Below, piece after piece: positions 44,597 through 51,828 of a DNA stretch of 64,000 nt. Origin of the DNA: JBOZRQ01 sp050789255 (lineage in GTDB: Bacteria > Bacillota > Sulfobacillia > Symbiobacteriales > Symbiobacteriaceae); the NCBI GenBank assembly GCA_050789255.1, contig JBOZRQ010000025.1, forward strand, positions 1 to 64,000, written 5' to 3'. How positions within the stretch are numbered: position 1 is the first letter of the stretch; every line of letters begins with the position of its first letter. The translations under genes and the position numbers were made by a program. The notes below the pieces were generated by a model. The model was not told the origin of the DNA. It searched no databases and was given only the letters and a program-made list of their open reading frames with translations.

Positions 44597-44762
44597 GCGC
44601 GGATGACGCAGATTTCCGGTCATCAACGCGGATGACCGGTCAGGTTCACCGGGTCATACACGAATAAAATATCTACCTGATCATACAGATTAATATATAT
44701 ATATGACCAGGAAAGTTTACCAGGTCATCCGCGATTGTGATTAGAATCTGCGTAATCCGCGC
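44597..44762. mobile_element. Inverted-repeat element (MITE or extragenic repeat)
   Basis: GCGCGGAT-ACGCAGATT at 44597-44614 is matched by its complement at 44745-44762 with one mismatch. Further inside, GGTCATC-type segments also pair (44618-44655 against 44700-44735). The centre is AT-rich (TATATATATA near 44692-44702), unlike the surrounding genome. No coding capacity. It sits exactly at the left edge of the accessory segment that splits the core cluster. Confidence 0.5.
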
Positions 44763-44789
44763 ATCCGCGGCCATATAAAAGGACCCGAC

Positions 44790-45410
44790 TTACCCCCAGG
44801 GTTGCCCGGAAAGCTCTTCGTAAGCGTCCCGGAGCCAGGGGTGCACGACGCGCAACGTGTCCCGCTGCTCCCACATCCACTGCAGGTACGCCAGCGCTGC
44901 CTCGCTGAGGGAGCGCTGGAGCGCGCCCGCCACCCGGTCGAAGTAGGGCGGGGTGCCACGCTGGTCCCATTCCAGCTTGTCGGCGACAAAGAGGACCTTG
45001 TCCAGCAGGCCGGCGCCTGCCTTCAGCGTGGTGTGGCAGCCGATGGCGCTGAGAACAGCCGGATCAGTCACACCGAACACCTCCCGGGCCAGTTCCACCG
45101 AGAGCTTCTGGTGGATGATCAACGGGAAACTCTCCTCGGCGGGCAGCACCTCCACGCCGAGGTCGCGGGCCACGGGGAGCCGCTCAGACGGCGCCCAGAC
45201 CGCGCTGATGTCGTGCAGCCAGCCGGCCGCCTCCGCAGCGTCGGGGGCGGCCCCGGTCAGCCCGGCTACTCGGCGGCACTCAGCAGCCACGCGGGCCGAG
45301 TGGGCAGCGGTATTCGGACACCCGTGGTGAATCAGAAACGCCGGCACGTCCACGGACAGGTCGCCGCTCATCGTCAATCCTGTGAGTAAGTCGGTCAGGC
45401 GTTGGTGCAA
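44790..45410 (-). CDS. HD-domain hydrolase (YqeK-like)
   Basis: A 206-residue HD phosphohydrolase resembling YqeK, which splits diadenosine tetraphosphate. Visible: HHGCPNTAAHSARVA, AAGWLHDIS (HD pair), HQKLSVELA, CHTTLKAG and ADKLEWDQRG. The TTG at 45410 is chosen because AGGAGG lies 10 nt upstream; a longer frame from 45482 would run through that site. It diverges from the ECF sigma gene. Confidence 0.75.
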   Translation of the reverse strand: MHQRLTDLLTGLTMSGDLSVDVPAFLIHHGCPNTAAHSARVAAECRRVAGLTGAAPDAAEAAGWLHDISAVWAPSERLPVARDLGVEVLPAEESFPLIIHQKLSVELAREVFGVTDPAVLSAIGCHTTLKAGAGLLDKVLFVADKLEWDQRGTPPYFDRVAGALQRSLSEAALAYLQWMWEQRDTLRVVHPWLRDAYEELSGQPWG

Positions 45411-45536
45411 GCGATCATCTCCTCCTATGTGAAGTGACGCCTGACAGGTTACATCCGTCGCGGTACTCCAGGAATTCTTCACGATAGCGTGAACTTCTTA
45501 CGAAGCGAAGCGTTTCACTTACTGGAGGTGAACGGA

Positions 45537-46031
45537 TTGGACCTTGCGGAGCTCGTGGCCGGCCACCAGACCAATCTGTTCGCCTTTCTCTACCGGCTGA
45601 CCGGAGACCCCGCCCTGGCCGAAGAGCTGATGCAGGAGGTCTTCGTCCGTGCCCTGCGCGCCGCCGAGCGCTACCGGCCGCAGGGAAAGGTGAGCACCTG
45701 GCTCTTCGCCATCGCTGCGAACGTGACCCGGGACCACTGGCGGCGCCGCCAGCGGAACCTGGTCGACCTGGTGGGCGAGGTGCCCGGAACCGCATGGGCC
45801 GATCCGGAAGAGGAGGCCCTGGCGGCCGCCGACGTCGAGCACCTCCGCAGCGCCTTGCTCCAACTGCCGCTGGAGCAGCGTTCGGCGCTGATCCTGCGGT
45901 ACTATCACGACCTCAGTTACCTGGAGATCGCACAGGCCCTGGCCTGCCCGGTCGGGACCGTGCGCTCCCGGATCCACAACGGCCTCGAACGCCTGCGGCG
46001 GAGCATGAGGGAGGAGGTGAGCACGCCATGA
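45537..46031 (+). CDS. ECF-type RNA polymerase sigma factor
   Basis: A 164-residue sigma-70 family factor with region 2 (LAEELMQEVFVRALR; KVSTWLFAIAANVTRDHWRR) and region 4 (LPLEQRSALILRYYHDLSYLEIAQAL, PVGTVRSRIHNGLERLR). TTG start at 45537 with GGAGGTGA 5 nt upstream. Its stop overlaps the next gene (ATGA), probably its membrane regulator. Confidence 0.93.
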   Translation: MDLAELVAGHQTNLFAFLYRLTGDPALAEELMQEVFVRALRAAERYRPQGKVSTWLFAIAANVTRDHWRRRQRNLVDLVGEVPGTAWADPEEEALAAADVEHLRSALLQLPLEQRSALILRYYHDLSYLEIAQALACPVGTVRSRIHNGLERLRRSMREEVSTP

Positions 46032-46306
46032 ACGAGATCGAGCGGTTGATCGCCCGCGACCGGGCTGCCGGCACACCCGGGCCCCCGGATGTGCGCTACA
46101 CGGTGGCGCGCCTCGAACGGCGGCTAGGGCGGCGCCGGGAAGCGGACCCGCCCACCGAATGGTTTCCGGCCATCGCTGCAGGCAGCGTTGCCCTTGCGCT
46201 TCCGGCGGTGGGGTGGCTGCTGGGCCTGAGCCCCTGGTGGCTGGTCTCCCTGCCCTTGTCCCTGCTGGCGGTCGCACCGGTACTCCTTCGGAAGGGAGCG
46301 AAGTAA
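46028..46306 (+). CDS. Small membrane protein, putative anti-sigma factor
   Basis: A 92-residue protein, cytoplasmic at the N-terminus with an Arg-rich stretch, then two hydrophobic helices (about 47-64 and 65-85). It is translationally coupled to the ECF sigma gene. The place and shape fit an anti-sigma factor, but there is no zinc HxxxCxxC motif, so this is inference from context. Confidence 0.65.
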   Translation: MNEIERLIARDRAAGTPGPPDVRYTVARLERRLGRRREADPPTEWFPAIAAGSVALALPAVGWLLGLSPWWLVSLPLSLLAVAPVLLRKGAK

Positions 46307-47113
46307 ATGTTGCAGCGCAAGACGTGGTGGATGATGCTCTTCGTGGCCGGCCTGGCTGCGTGTGTGGCGGGGATCGTGCTGGTCGGAACTGTTGCCTCAC
46401 GTGCACGGTTGACGCTTGGCTATGACCCGGCCTACGAGGCCTGGTTTGCGTATCTGCGCAAGGGCGTGGACGATAGGGCCGAGATGGAGCGCCTGCTGAG
46501 AACCCTGCCGCGCCCGGCGGACTGGGTGGCGACCTATGTGACCGAGTACAATCCTGCCAGAACTTCGAGCGATCCTCCCGCGAGGGTGGGCGCCAGCGAA
46601 CCTAACGGCTTGACCGGCAGGACTGTAGCAGAGGCCCAACGGGAGTTTGTCCCTGGCCCGTTTCATTATCTCCGTCAGCATTACTACCACGGCGACCCCA
46701 AAAAAGGTGACCTTCCCTACGCCCTTGTCGTCGTGGAGATGGTCAGCTCAGCGCACTGGGCCTGGCTGGCGATCCTCGGGGCGGTCACGGCCTGGCTCTC
46801 GCTGGCCGCCTGGGTCTACACGGACGCCAGGGAGCGGCGGAGCGGGGCTGCACCCGCCTGGACGCTCCTCACCTTCCTGACAGGGCCGGTGGGGGTGGCC
46901 GTCTGGCTAATCGCCCGGCTTGATGTATGGCGGTCCCCTGCCGCCGAACCTTGCCCTGGGTGCGGAGCGACCGTCTCCGCAGAGCATGCCTTTTGCGTCC
47001 GGTGCGGTCACGCCGTGCGGCCAGCCTGCCCGGGGTGCCGGCGCCCGGTGGAGGCGGACTGGGGCTATTGCGGAACCTGCGGGACCGAACTGGGCGAGAC
47101 AGAGGTCTCCTAG
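46307..47113 (+). CDS. Membrane protein with C-terminal zinc-ribbon pair
   Basis: A 268-residue protein: N-terminal transmembrane helix (about 8-28), an exposed region, two further helices (about 145-165 and 178-200), and a cytoplasmic double zinc ribbon (CPGCG, CVRCG, CPGCR, CGTCG). It directly follows the putative anti-sigma gene and probably belongs to the sigma operon. Role unknown; similar proteins sense envelope or interact with nucleic acids. Confidence 0.75.
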   Translation: MLQRKTWWMMLFVAGLAACVAGIVLVGTVASRARLTLGYDPAYEAWFAYLRKGVDDRAEMERLLRTLPRPADWVATYVTEYNPARTSSDPPARVGASEPNGLTGRTVAEAQREFVPGPFHYLRQHYYHGDPKKGDLPYALVVVEMVSSAHWAWLAILGAVTAWLSLAAWVYTDARERRSGAAPAWTLLTFLTGPVGVAVWLIARLDVWRSPAAEPCPGCGATVSAEHAFCVRCGHAVRPACPGCRRPVEADWGYCGTCGTELGETEVS

Positions 47114-47127
47114 GGGCGAGAGAGCGC

Positions 47128-47165
47128 AAGGCCAGGTGGGTGCACCTGGCCTTGTACTTTTTTTA
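47128..47165 (+). terminator. Intrinsic terminator of the ECF operon
   Basis: AAGGCCAGGT (47128-47137) and ACCTGGCCTT (47144-47153) followed after GTAC by a run of seven T. Confidence 0.9.
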
Positions 47166-47198
47166 CATCAGCTTCATTAACTCTCTTGACTCTTTGGG

Positions 47199-47228
47199 TT
47201 GACAATCCGATGGGATTGGATTTAGATA
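47199..47228 (+). promoter_or_regulatory. Candidate promoter upstream of the riboswitch
   Basis: A perfect TTGACA at 47199-47204 is followed 17-18 bp later by TTAGAT/TAGATA (47222-47228). The aptamer begins about 70 nt downstream. Confidence 0.55.
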
Positions 47229-47294
47229 TAGGTGAAAGGTCCTATTGACAGGGTACTAAGTCCTAGGACCTGTAGACCCGGCCTCCTGCAACTG

Positions 47295-47380
47295 ACCTAA
47301 AGGCAAACCCCGGCGAAAGCCGGGGGACGCAAAGCCTACGGACCTAAGGCCTTCGGGCTATGGTGGCTGGGTTGCCGGTT
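47295..47380 (+). ncRNA. Cyclic di-GMP-I (GEMM) riboswitch aptamer
   Basis: The class I cyclic-di-GMP aptamer is clear. GGCAAACC is followed by a stem closed by a GAAA tetraloop (CCCCGGC with GCCGGGG). Then come the conserved GACGCAAAGCC, a CGG-CCTAAGG segment, a second variable hairpin and a closing GGGTTGCCG. It lies in the 5' leader of the subtilase-GGDEF/HD-GYP genes and is followed at once by an expression platform with a terminator. Confidence 0.95.
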
Positions 47381-47417
47381 GCGGGGGCCACCCCGCACCT
47401 TGGGTGCGGTTTTTTTT
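47380..47417 (+). terminator. Riboswitch expression platform: antiterminator and terminator
   Basis: The terminator is CCGCACC (47393-47399), loop TTG, GGTGCGG (47403-47409), then eight T. TGCGGGG (47380-47386) can instead pair with CCCCGCA (47391-47397), which would break the terminator. The aptamer's 3' strand adjoins this segment, so ligand binding should shift the balance. Direction (ON or OFF) cannot be settled by eye. Confidence 0.85.
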
Positions 47418-47453
47418 GTTCGCCTCGTCTTAATTTCTGGGGAGGTACTACTG

Positions 47454-48977
47454 ATGAGGAGACGGCTGCTGGTTCCGGTTCTGCTGGTGATTACGGCGCT
47501 TCTGGCGGCCCTGGCTCCCGCGACTGGTGGAGCGGCGAGTGGCAAGGGCGGCGGAACGGTCACCCTCGACCCGAATCTCCCCGTACACCCAATCCTGCAG
47601 TATGGCGCTGCGACGGAACCCGACAAGAAGGTCCGGGTCATCGTTCAGAAGCTCTCCAAGGAGTACAAGAACGAGGAGATCGCCGCTGACACCGACGCAA
47701 CCCTGGGCGAGGAGTTTGCGTTCATCGACTCCGTCGTCATGGACGTCAAGCAGAAGCATATTCCCAAGCTCGCCAAGAAGAAGGGCGTGAAGTACATCAC
47801 CCCGGATGCCGCCGTTCATCGGACGGCCATCGACGCCTCCAACCTCCAGACCAACTATGCCGCGGCGATCGGCGTTCCGTCGATCTGGAACAGCGCCACG
47901 CGCCCCGCGACGGGCAAGGGCATCACCGTCGCCGTCCTCGACAGCGGCGTCAACACCAAGCACCCGGACTTTGCCGCCGGCGGGGTGACCGCCCTGATCG
48001 GCAACGGCAAGACCACCCGCGTCGGTGATGATAACGGTCATGGCACGCACGTGGTCGGCATCATCAAGAGTCGGGACGCCCAGGGCCGGTATATCGGCGT
48101 TGCGCCTGATGCCAACATCATCAGTCTCAAGATCGCCGACGACGAGGGCCGCAGCACCGAGGCCGACCTGATCCGCGGGCTGCAGTGGGTCTACTCGAAC
48201 CGGTCCAAGTACAACATCCGAGTCGTCAACCTGTCGGTCTCGGGCTCGGCGCCCACCAGCTTCCTTAACAGCCCGATCAGCGCTGCGGCCGAGCAGCTCT
48301 GGTTCAACGGGGTGGTCGTGGTCACCTCGTCCGGCAACCGCGGACCTGGTGAGCGGATGGCCTGGTACCCGCCGGCGAACGATCCCTGGCTGATTAGCGT
48401 GGGCGCCCTCGACCATAACGACACGGTGACCGGCGCCGACGACAGCATCGCTCCGTTCAGCACCCGTGGCTACACCCAGAACAACTACTACCGGCCCGAC
48501 GTCGTCGCCCCCGGCCGCAAGATCGTATCAGCCCTGGCCGGCCCCTACAGCACGGTGGCGCAGACGTTCCCGGACCGCATCGTCGGGACGAACTACGTCC
48601 GGCTGAGCGGCACCTCCATGGCGGCCCCCGTGGTCGCCGGGGTTACCGCGCTGATCCTGGAAAAGTTCCCGAACCTGACCCCCGACCAGGTCAAGTGGCT
48701 GCTGGTGACGACCGCCCGGTCCTATCCCGGTCAGCCTGACGGCGCCGGTGTGGTCGATCCTGGAAGGGCGCTGGATCTCGCTGCGCTTGGCAACGTGCTT
48801 TCCGCCAACCAGGGCCTGCCCAGGAGCCAGTACATCAACGCCACGACCGGCACCACGCAGTGGGCGCAGTCCTACTGGGAGCAGTCGTATTGGGAGCAAT
48901 CGTACTGGGAGCAGTCTTACTGGGAACAGTCCTCCGAATATGACGAGGCTACTTTCGACATGACCGGCCTCGATTAG
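47454..48977 (+). CDS. Secreted subtilisin-like serine protease (S8) with SYWEQ repeats
   Basis: A 507-residue exported subtilase. Signal peptide of about 27 residues; inhibitor-like propeptide to about 120 (VRVIVQKLSKEY ... YITPDAAVH). The catalytic triad is D163 (AVLDSGVN), H196 (NGHGTHVVG) and S388 (SGTSMAAP), with the oxyanion Asn in SSGNRG. The C-terminus carries four perfect SYWEQ units and an acidic end. GGGGAGG precedes the ATG at 47454. It is controlled by the cyclic-di-GMP riboswitch and is followed 46 bp later by a GGDEF/HD-GYP gene. Confidence 0.95.
   Translation: MRRRLLVPVLLVITALLAALAPATGGAASGKGGGTVTLDPNLPVHPILQYGAATEPDKKVRVIVQKLSKEYKNEEIAADTDATLGEEFAFIDSVVMDVKQKHIPKLAKKKGVKYITPDAAVHRTAIDASNLQTNYAAAIGVPSIWNSATRPATGKGITVAVLDSGVNTKHPDFAAGGVTALIGNGKTTRVGDDNGHGTHVVGIIKSRDAQGRYIGVAPDANIISLKIADDEGRSTEADLIRGLQWVYSNRSKYNIRVVNLSVSGSAPTSFLNSPISAAAEQLWFNGVVVVTSSGNRGPGERMAWYPPANDPWLISVGALDHNDTVTGADDSIAPFSTRGYTQNNYYRPDVVAPGRKIVSALAGPYSTVAQTFPDRIVGTNYVRLSGTSMAAPVVAGVTALILEKFPNLTPDQVKWLLVTTARSYPGQPDGAGVVDPGRALDLAALGNVLSANQGLPRSQYINATTGTTQWAQSYWEQSYWEQSYWEQSYWEQSSEYDEATFDMTGLD
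48870..48929 (+). repeat. Tandem 15-bp coding repeats (SYWEQ x4)
   Basis: Four consecutive 15-bp units encode SYWEQ without a single amino-acid change, while codons for Ser, Tyr, Glu and Gln vary between units. An incomplete unit (WAQ) precedes them. The silent differences indicate selection on the peptide rather than a recent slippage. Confidence 0.9.
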
Positions 48978-49023
48978 TCCACCTGTTCACGGACGGTGGC
49001 GGTTCCCCTCGGGAGGTATGCAG

Positions 49024-51609
49024 ATGAGCAGGTATACACCGGAGGCACGGGTCTGGGTTGGGTCGCTCGCGACGGCGGCGGTTGGTCTGGTGGTCTGGTG
49101 CGCCGGCCGCTTTGAGATCGTACCGCACGACCTGGCGGCGCTGGCGGTCCTCACTGTCTGCGCTGCGGCGGCCCACGCCTTTCCCATTCGGTCGGTCTTC
49201 GACGGTGCTTCGATCCGTCTGACGAATGTCTTTATCGTGGGGGCGGCGATTGTGCTGCCGCCCTCACTGATGCCGCTGATTCCCCTTCTCGCCTTCACAC
49301 CCGACTCATGGGTGCGCCGGCACAATCCGGGCGTGTGGGTCCGCTGGACCTTCAACACGTCCCAGACGGTGGTGGTCGCGATTCTGACCGCCCTGTGCGC
49401 CCGCTGGGCCGCCGGCTGGCAGGAGAACGACGTGCTGTTCATGGCAGGGATGATCGGTGCGGCCCTGCTGTTCACCTTCCTCCAGTCCGTTCTGGTGGGC
49501 GTGGTGATCAGCCTGAACTCCCGCATTCCCCTGCACCGGGCGGACACCTTCACCGTCTCCCATCTGATGGGCAGCTCGGTCTACAACATGCTGGGCGCCC
49601 TCGTGGGCGGGCTGTGGCTGGCCCGGCCGATCCTGCTGGTGCTGATCCTGCCGCTGGTGGTCGTCTCGTACCTGCTGAGCCGGTCGGCCCACCTCACGCA
49701 GCTGGCCCAGGTGGACGTGAAGACGGGGCTGCACAACTTCCGCCACTTCGAGGGGCTCCTGGAGGAGGAGCTGGCCCGCAGCCACCGCACCCAGCGGCCG
49801 CTGTCGCTGCTCTTTGCGGACCTGGATCTGCTGCGGCAGGTCAACAATACGTACGGTCATCTCGCCGGCGACAAGGTGCTCCAGCAGGTGGCCACGATCC
49901 TGACGCAGGTTGTGCGCAAGGGCGACGTGATCGCCCGGTTCGGCGGCGAGGAGTTCGTGGTGTTGCTCCCCGGCACGGACGCCGAGGAGGCCACCTACCT
50001 GGCCGAACGGATCCGCGAGGCGGTCGCTGCGCACCCGTTCTTGCTCGATCATGGGCAGTCGATCCGCTGTACGGTCAGCATCGGGGTGGCCAGTTGCCCC
50101 GAGGACGCCCGGAACATGTCGGACCTGATCCGGCAGGCCGACCTGGCCATGTACCGGGCTAAGGAGAACCGCAACGCGGTGGCCCGGGTCAGGGTGCTTC
50201 CCCCCGTTCCCCGGGTCAGCGCGCCCGACAAGGCGTCAGCCTCGCCCGCTCCCGCCAAGCCCTCCTGGTTCTCGCCGGCCTCGCTCTCGGTGTGGGGTAC
50301 GGTGGCGGCCGGCGCCGGCGCGGTGGCATGGAGCCTGTGGGCGGTGGCTGCGGAGGGGCTGTGGCTCCGGCTGGCGCCCTTCCTGGTGCTGGGCATCTGC
50401 GCAGAGTTCATCCGGATCCGGGTCTTCGAGTCCAAGCAGGAGCATATCACCCTCACCTTTACCGTGCTCGTTACCATGGCTACGGTTCCCGTTCTGCCGG
50501 CCGGCGCTGCGCTGGTCAGCCTGGTGGCGGCGCTGGCGCACCTGTTGATGTACCGAGCCAAGAGCCTGGAGAAGGCGCTGTTCAACATCGCCAATCCACC
50601 GCTCTCGGCTGTGGCCGCCGCCGGCGCGTACCACCTGATCGCTTCGCAGAGCAACGGGTTTGATGGGTGGCACCTGGTCGCCGCCACGGTTGGCATGCTG
50701 GTCTTCCATACCGTCAACTTTGGCCTTATCAACGTAGTGATTAGCACACATACCAGGCGGCCTTTGCTGCAGCTGCTCCGGGAGTCCTCCTGGTACAGCC
50801 CGACCAAGCTCTTCCTGGGCCTCACGGGTGCGTTCCTGCCCACCGTGTATGCAATGTCGGGCCTGACCGGTTTGGTCATGTTCGCCGTGCCGCTGCTGAT
50901 TCTGCGCTCCACGGCGACCCTGTTCGCCAGGAACAGCGACAAGACCATCACGGCGCTCCAGGCCGCCAAGAACGAGGTGGAGGAGGCGCACAGGGAGAAG
51001 GAGGAGGCGCTGCGGCAGCTGATCGAGACCCTCGCCACCGTCGTGGACGCCCGTGACAACGCCGTCTCCGGGCACTCCAAGCAGGTGAGCCGGTACGCCG
51101 TGGCCCTAGGGCGGGAGCTGGGCCTGACCCCCTCGGAACTCGCCCTGATTCAGACCGCCGCCCTGTTGCACGACATGGGCAAGGTCGGTATTCCCGAGGC
51201 GATTCTGAACAAGCCCGACCGCCTCACCAACGAGGAGTACGAGATCGTCAAGCAGCATGCCGTGATCGGGGAGCGCATTATCGGTGAGGTCCTCCCGCTG
51301 GCCGATGTAGCCCGCATGGTGGGCGAACACCATGAGCGCTTCGACGGCAAGGGCTATCCCCGCGGCAAGAGCGGCGACGGGATCACCCTGGGCGGCCGGA
51401 TCATCGCGGTGGCGGATACGCTCGACTCGATCCTCTCCGACCGCCCCTACTCCAAGGGGCGGGGGCTGACCTGGGCCTTGGCCGAGATCGAGCGCTGCTC
51501 CGGGACGCAGTTTGACCCTGCGGTGGTCAAGGCGCTCGCCCGTGTGGTCAGGAGCGAGGGGCCCGACTTCTTCGTCAACTCTGCCAAGCTAAGAGAGATG
51601 GTGTCCTAG
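49024..51609 (+). CDS. Membrane GGDEF and HD-GYP cyclic di-GMP enzyme
   Basis: An 861-residue protein. Membrane region of about six helices (residues 10-225), then a GGDEF domain at about 235-395 with an intact signature GGEEF (307-311). A second multi-helix membrane block (about 420-650), a coiled coil, and an HD-GYP domain at about 670-855 with H716-D717 (HDMGK), HHERFDGKGYP and GYP starting near 777 follow. It can both make and break cyclic di-GMP by motif. The ATG at 49024 is used because GGGAGG lies 8 nt upstream; 49018 is too close. Read with the riboswitch upstream, it suggests feedback control. Confidence 0.93.
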   Translation: MSRYTPEARVWVGSLATAAVGLVVWCAGRFEIVPHDLAALAVLTVCAAAAHAFPIRSVFDGASIRLTNVFIVGAAIVLPPSLMPLIPLLAFTPDSWVRRHNPGVWVRWTFNTSQTVVVAILTALCARWAAGWQENDVLFMAGMIGAALLFTFLQSVLVGVVISLNSRIPLHRADTFTVSHLMGSSVYNMLGALVGGLWLARPILLVLILPLVVVSYLLSRSAHLTQLAQVDVKTGLHNFRHFEGLLEEELARSHRTQRPLSLLFADLDLLRQVNNTYGHLAGDKVLQQVATILTQVVRKGDVIARFGGEEFVVLLPGTDAEEATYLAERIREAVAAHPFLLDHGQSIRCTVSIGVASCPEDARNMSDLIRQADLAMYRAKENRNAVARVRVLPPVPRVSAPDKASASPAPAKPSWFSPASLSVWGTVAAGAGAVAWSLWAVAAEGLWLRLAPFLVLGICAEFIRIRVFESKQEHITLTFTVLVTMATVPVLPAGAALVSLVAALAHLLMYRAKSLEKALFNIANPPLSAVAAAGAYHLIASQSNGFDGWHLVAATVGMLVFHTVNFGLINVVISTHTRRPLLQLLRESSWYSPTKLFLGLTGAFLPTVYAMSGLTGLVMFAVPLLILRSTATLFARNSDKTITALQAAKNEVEEAHREKEEALRQLIETLATVVDARDNAVSGHSKQVSRYAVALGRELGLTPSELALIQTAALLHDMGKVGIPEAILNKPDRLTNEEYEIVKQHAVIGERIIGEVLPLADVARMVGEHHERFDGKGYPRGKSGDGITLGGRIIAVADTLDSILSDRPYSKGRGLTWALAEIERCSGTQFDPAVVKALARVVRSEGPDFFVNSAKLREMVS

Positions 51610-51619
51610 ACGACGGAAA

Positions 51620-51645
51620 CCCCGCCTGCCGTTCGGCAAGCGGGG
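51620..51645 (+). terminator. Terminator after the GGDEF/HD-GYP gene
   Basis: CCCCGCCTGCC (51620-51630) pairs with GGCAAGCGGGG (51635-51645), one mismatch; TCTGCAATTTT follows. Confidence 0.75.
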
Positions 51646-51658
51646 TCTGCAATTTTGG

Positions 51659-51683
51659 CCCGCCGCCGCGGAACGGCGGGCGG
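51659..51683. terminator. Second hairpin in the convergent gap
   Basis: CCCGCCG (51659-51665) and CGGCGGG (51674-51680), followed by CGGTTTC. It may serve the minus-strand AOR operon end or back up the first terminator. The remaining gap up to 51828 has no gene I can support. Confidence 0.5.
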
Positions 51684-51828
51684 TTTCATCCTCGGTCGGC
51701 AGCAACGCAGGCGCTCCCCGGCGGCCGACGCAGGTGAAATCCCGGGTCCGTCAGTTTTTGAAATGCCTGGTCGCCCAGGATCGCCTGGATGTTGACGATA
51801 TTGCCTGGGGATACCCCCTGCATGGTGT

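Noticed and set aside
51686..51823. 45-codon minus-strand frame just after the AOR stop (start 51823)
   Set aside because: A MoaD-like partner often follows AOR, but this frame has no ribosome site, no GG end and is too short.
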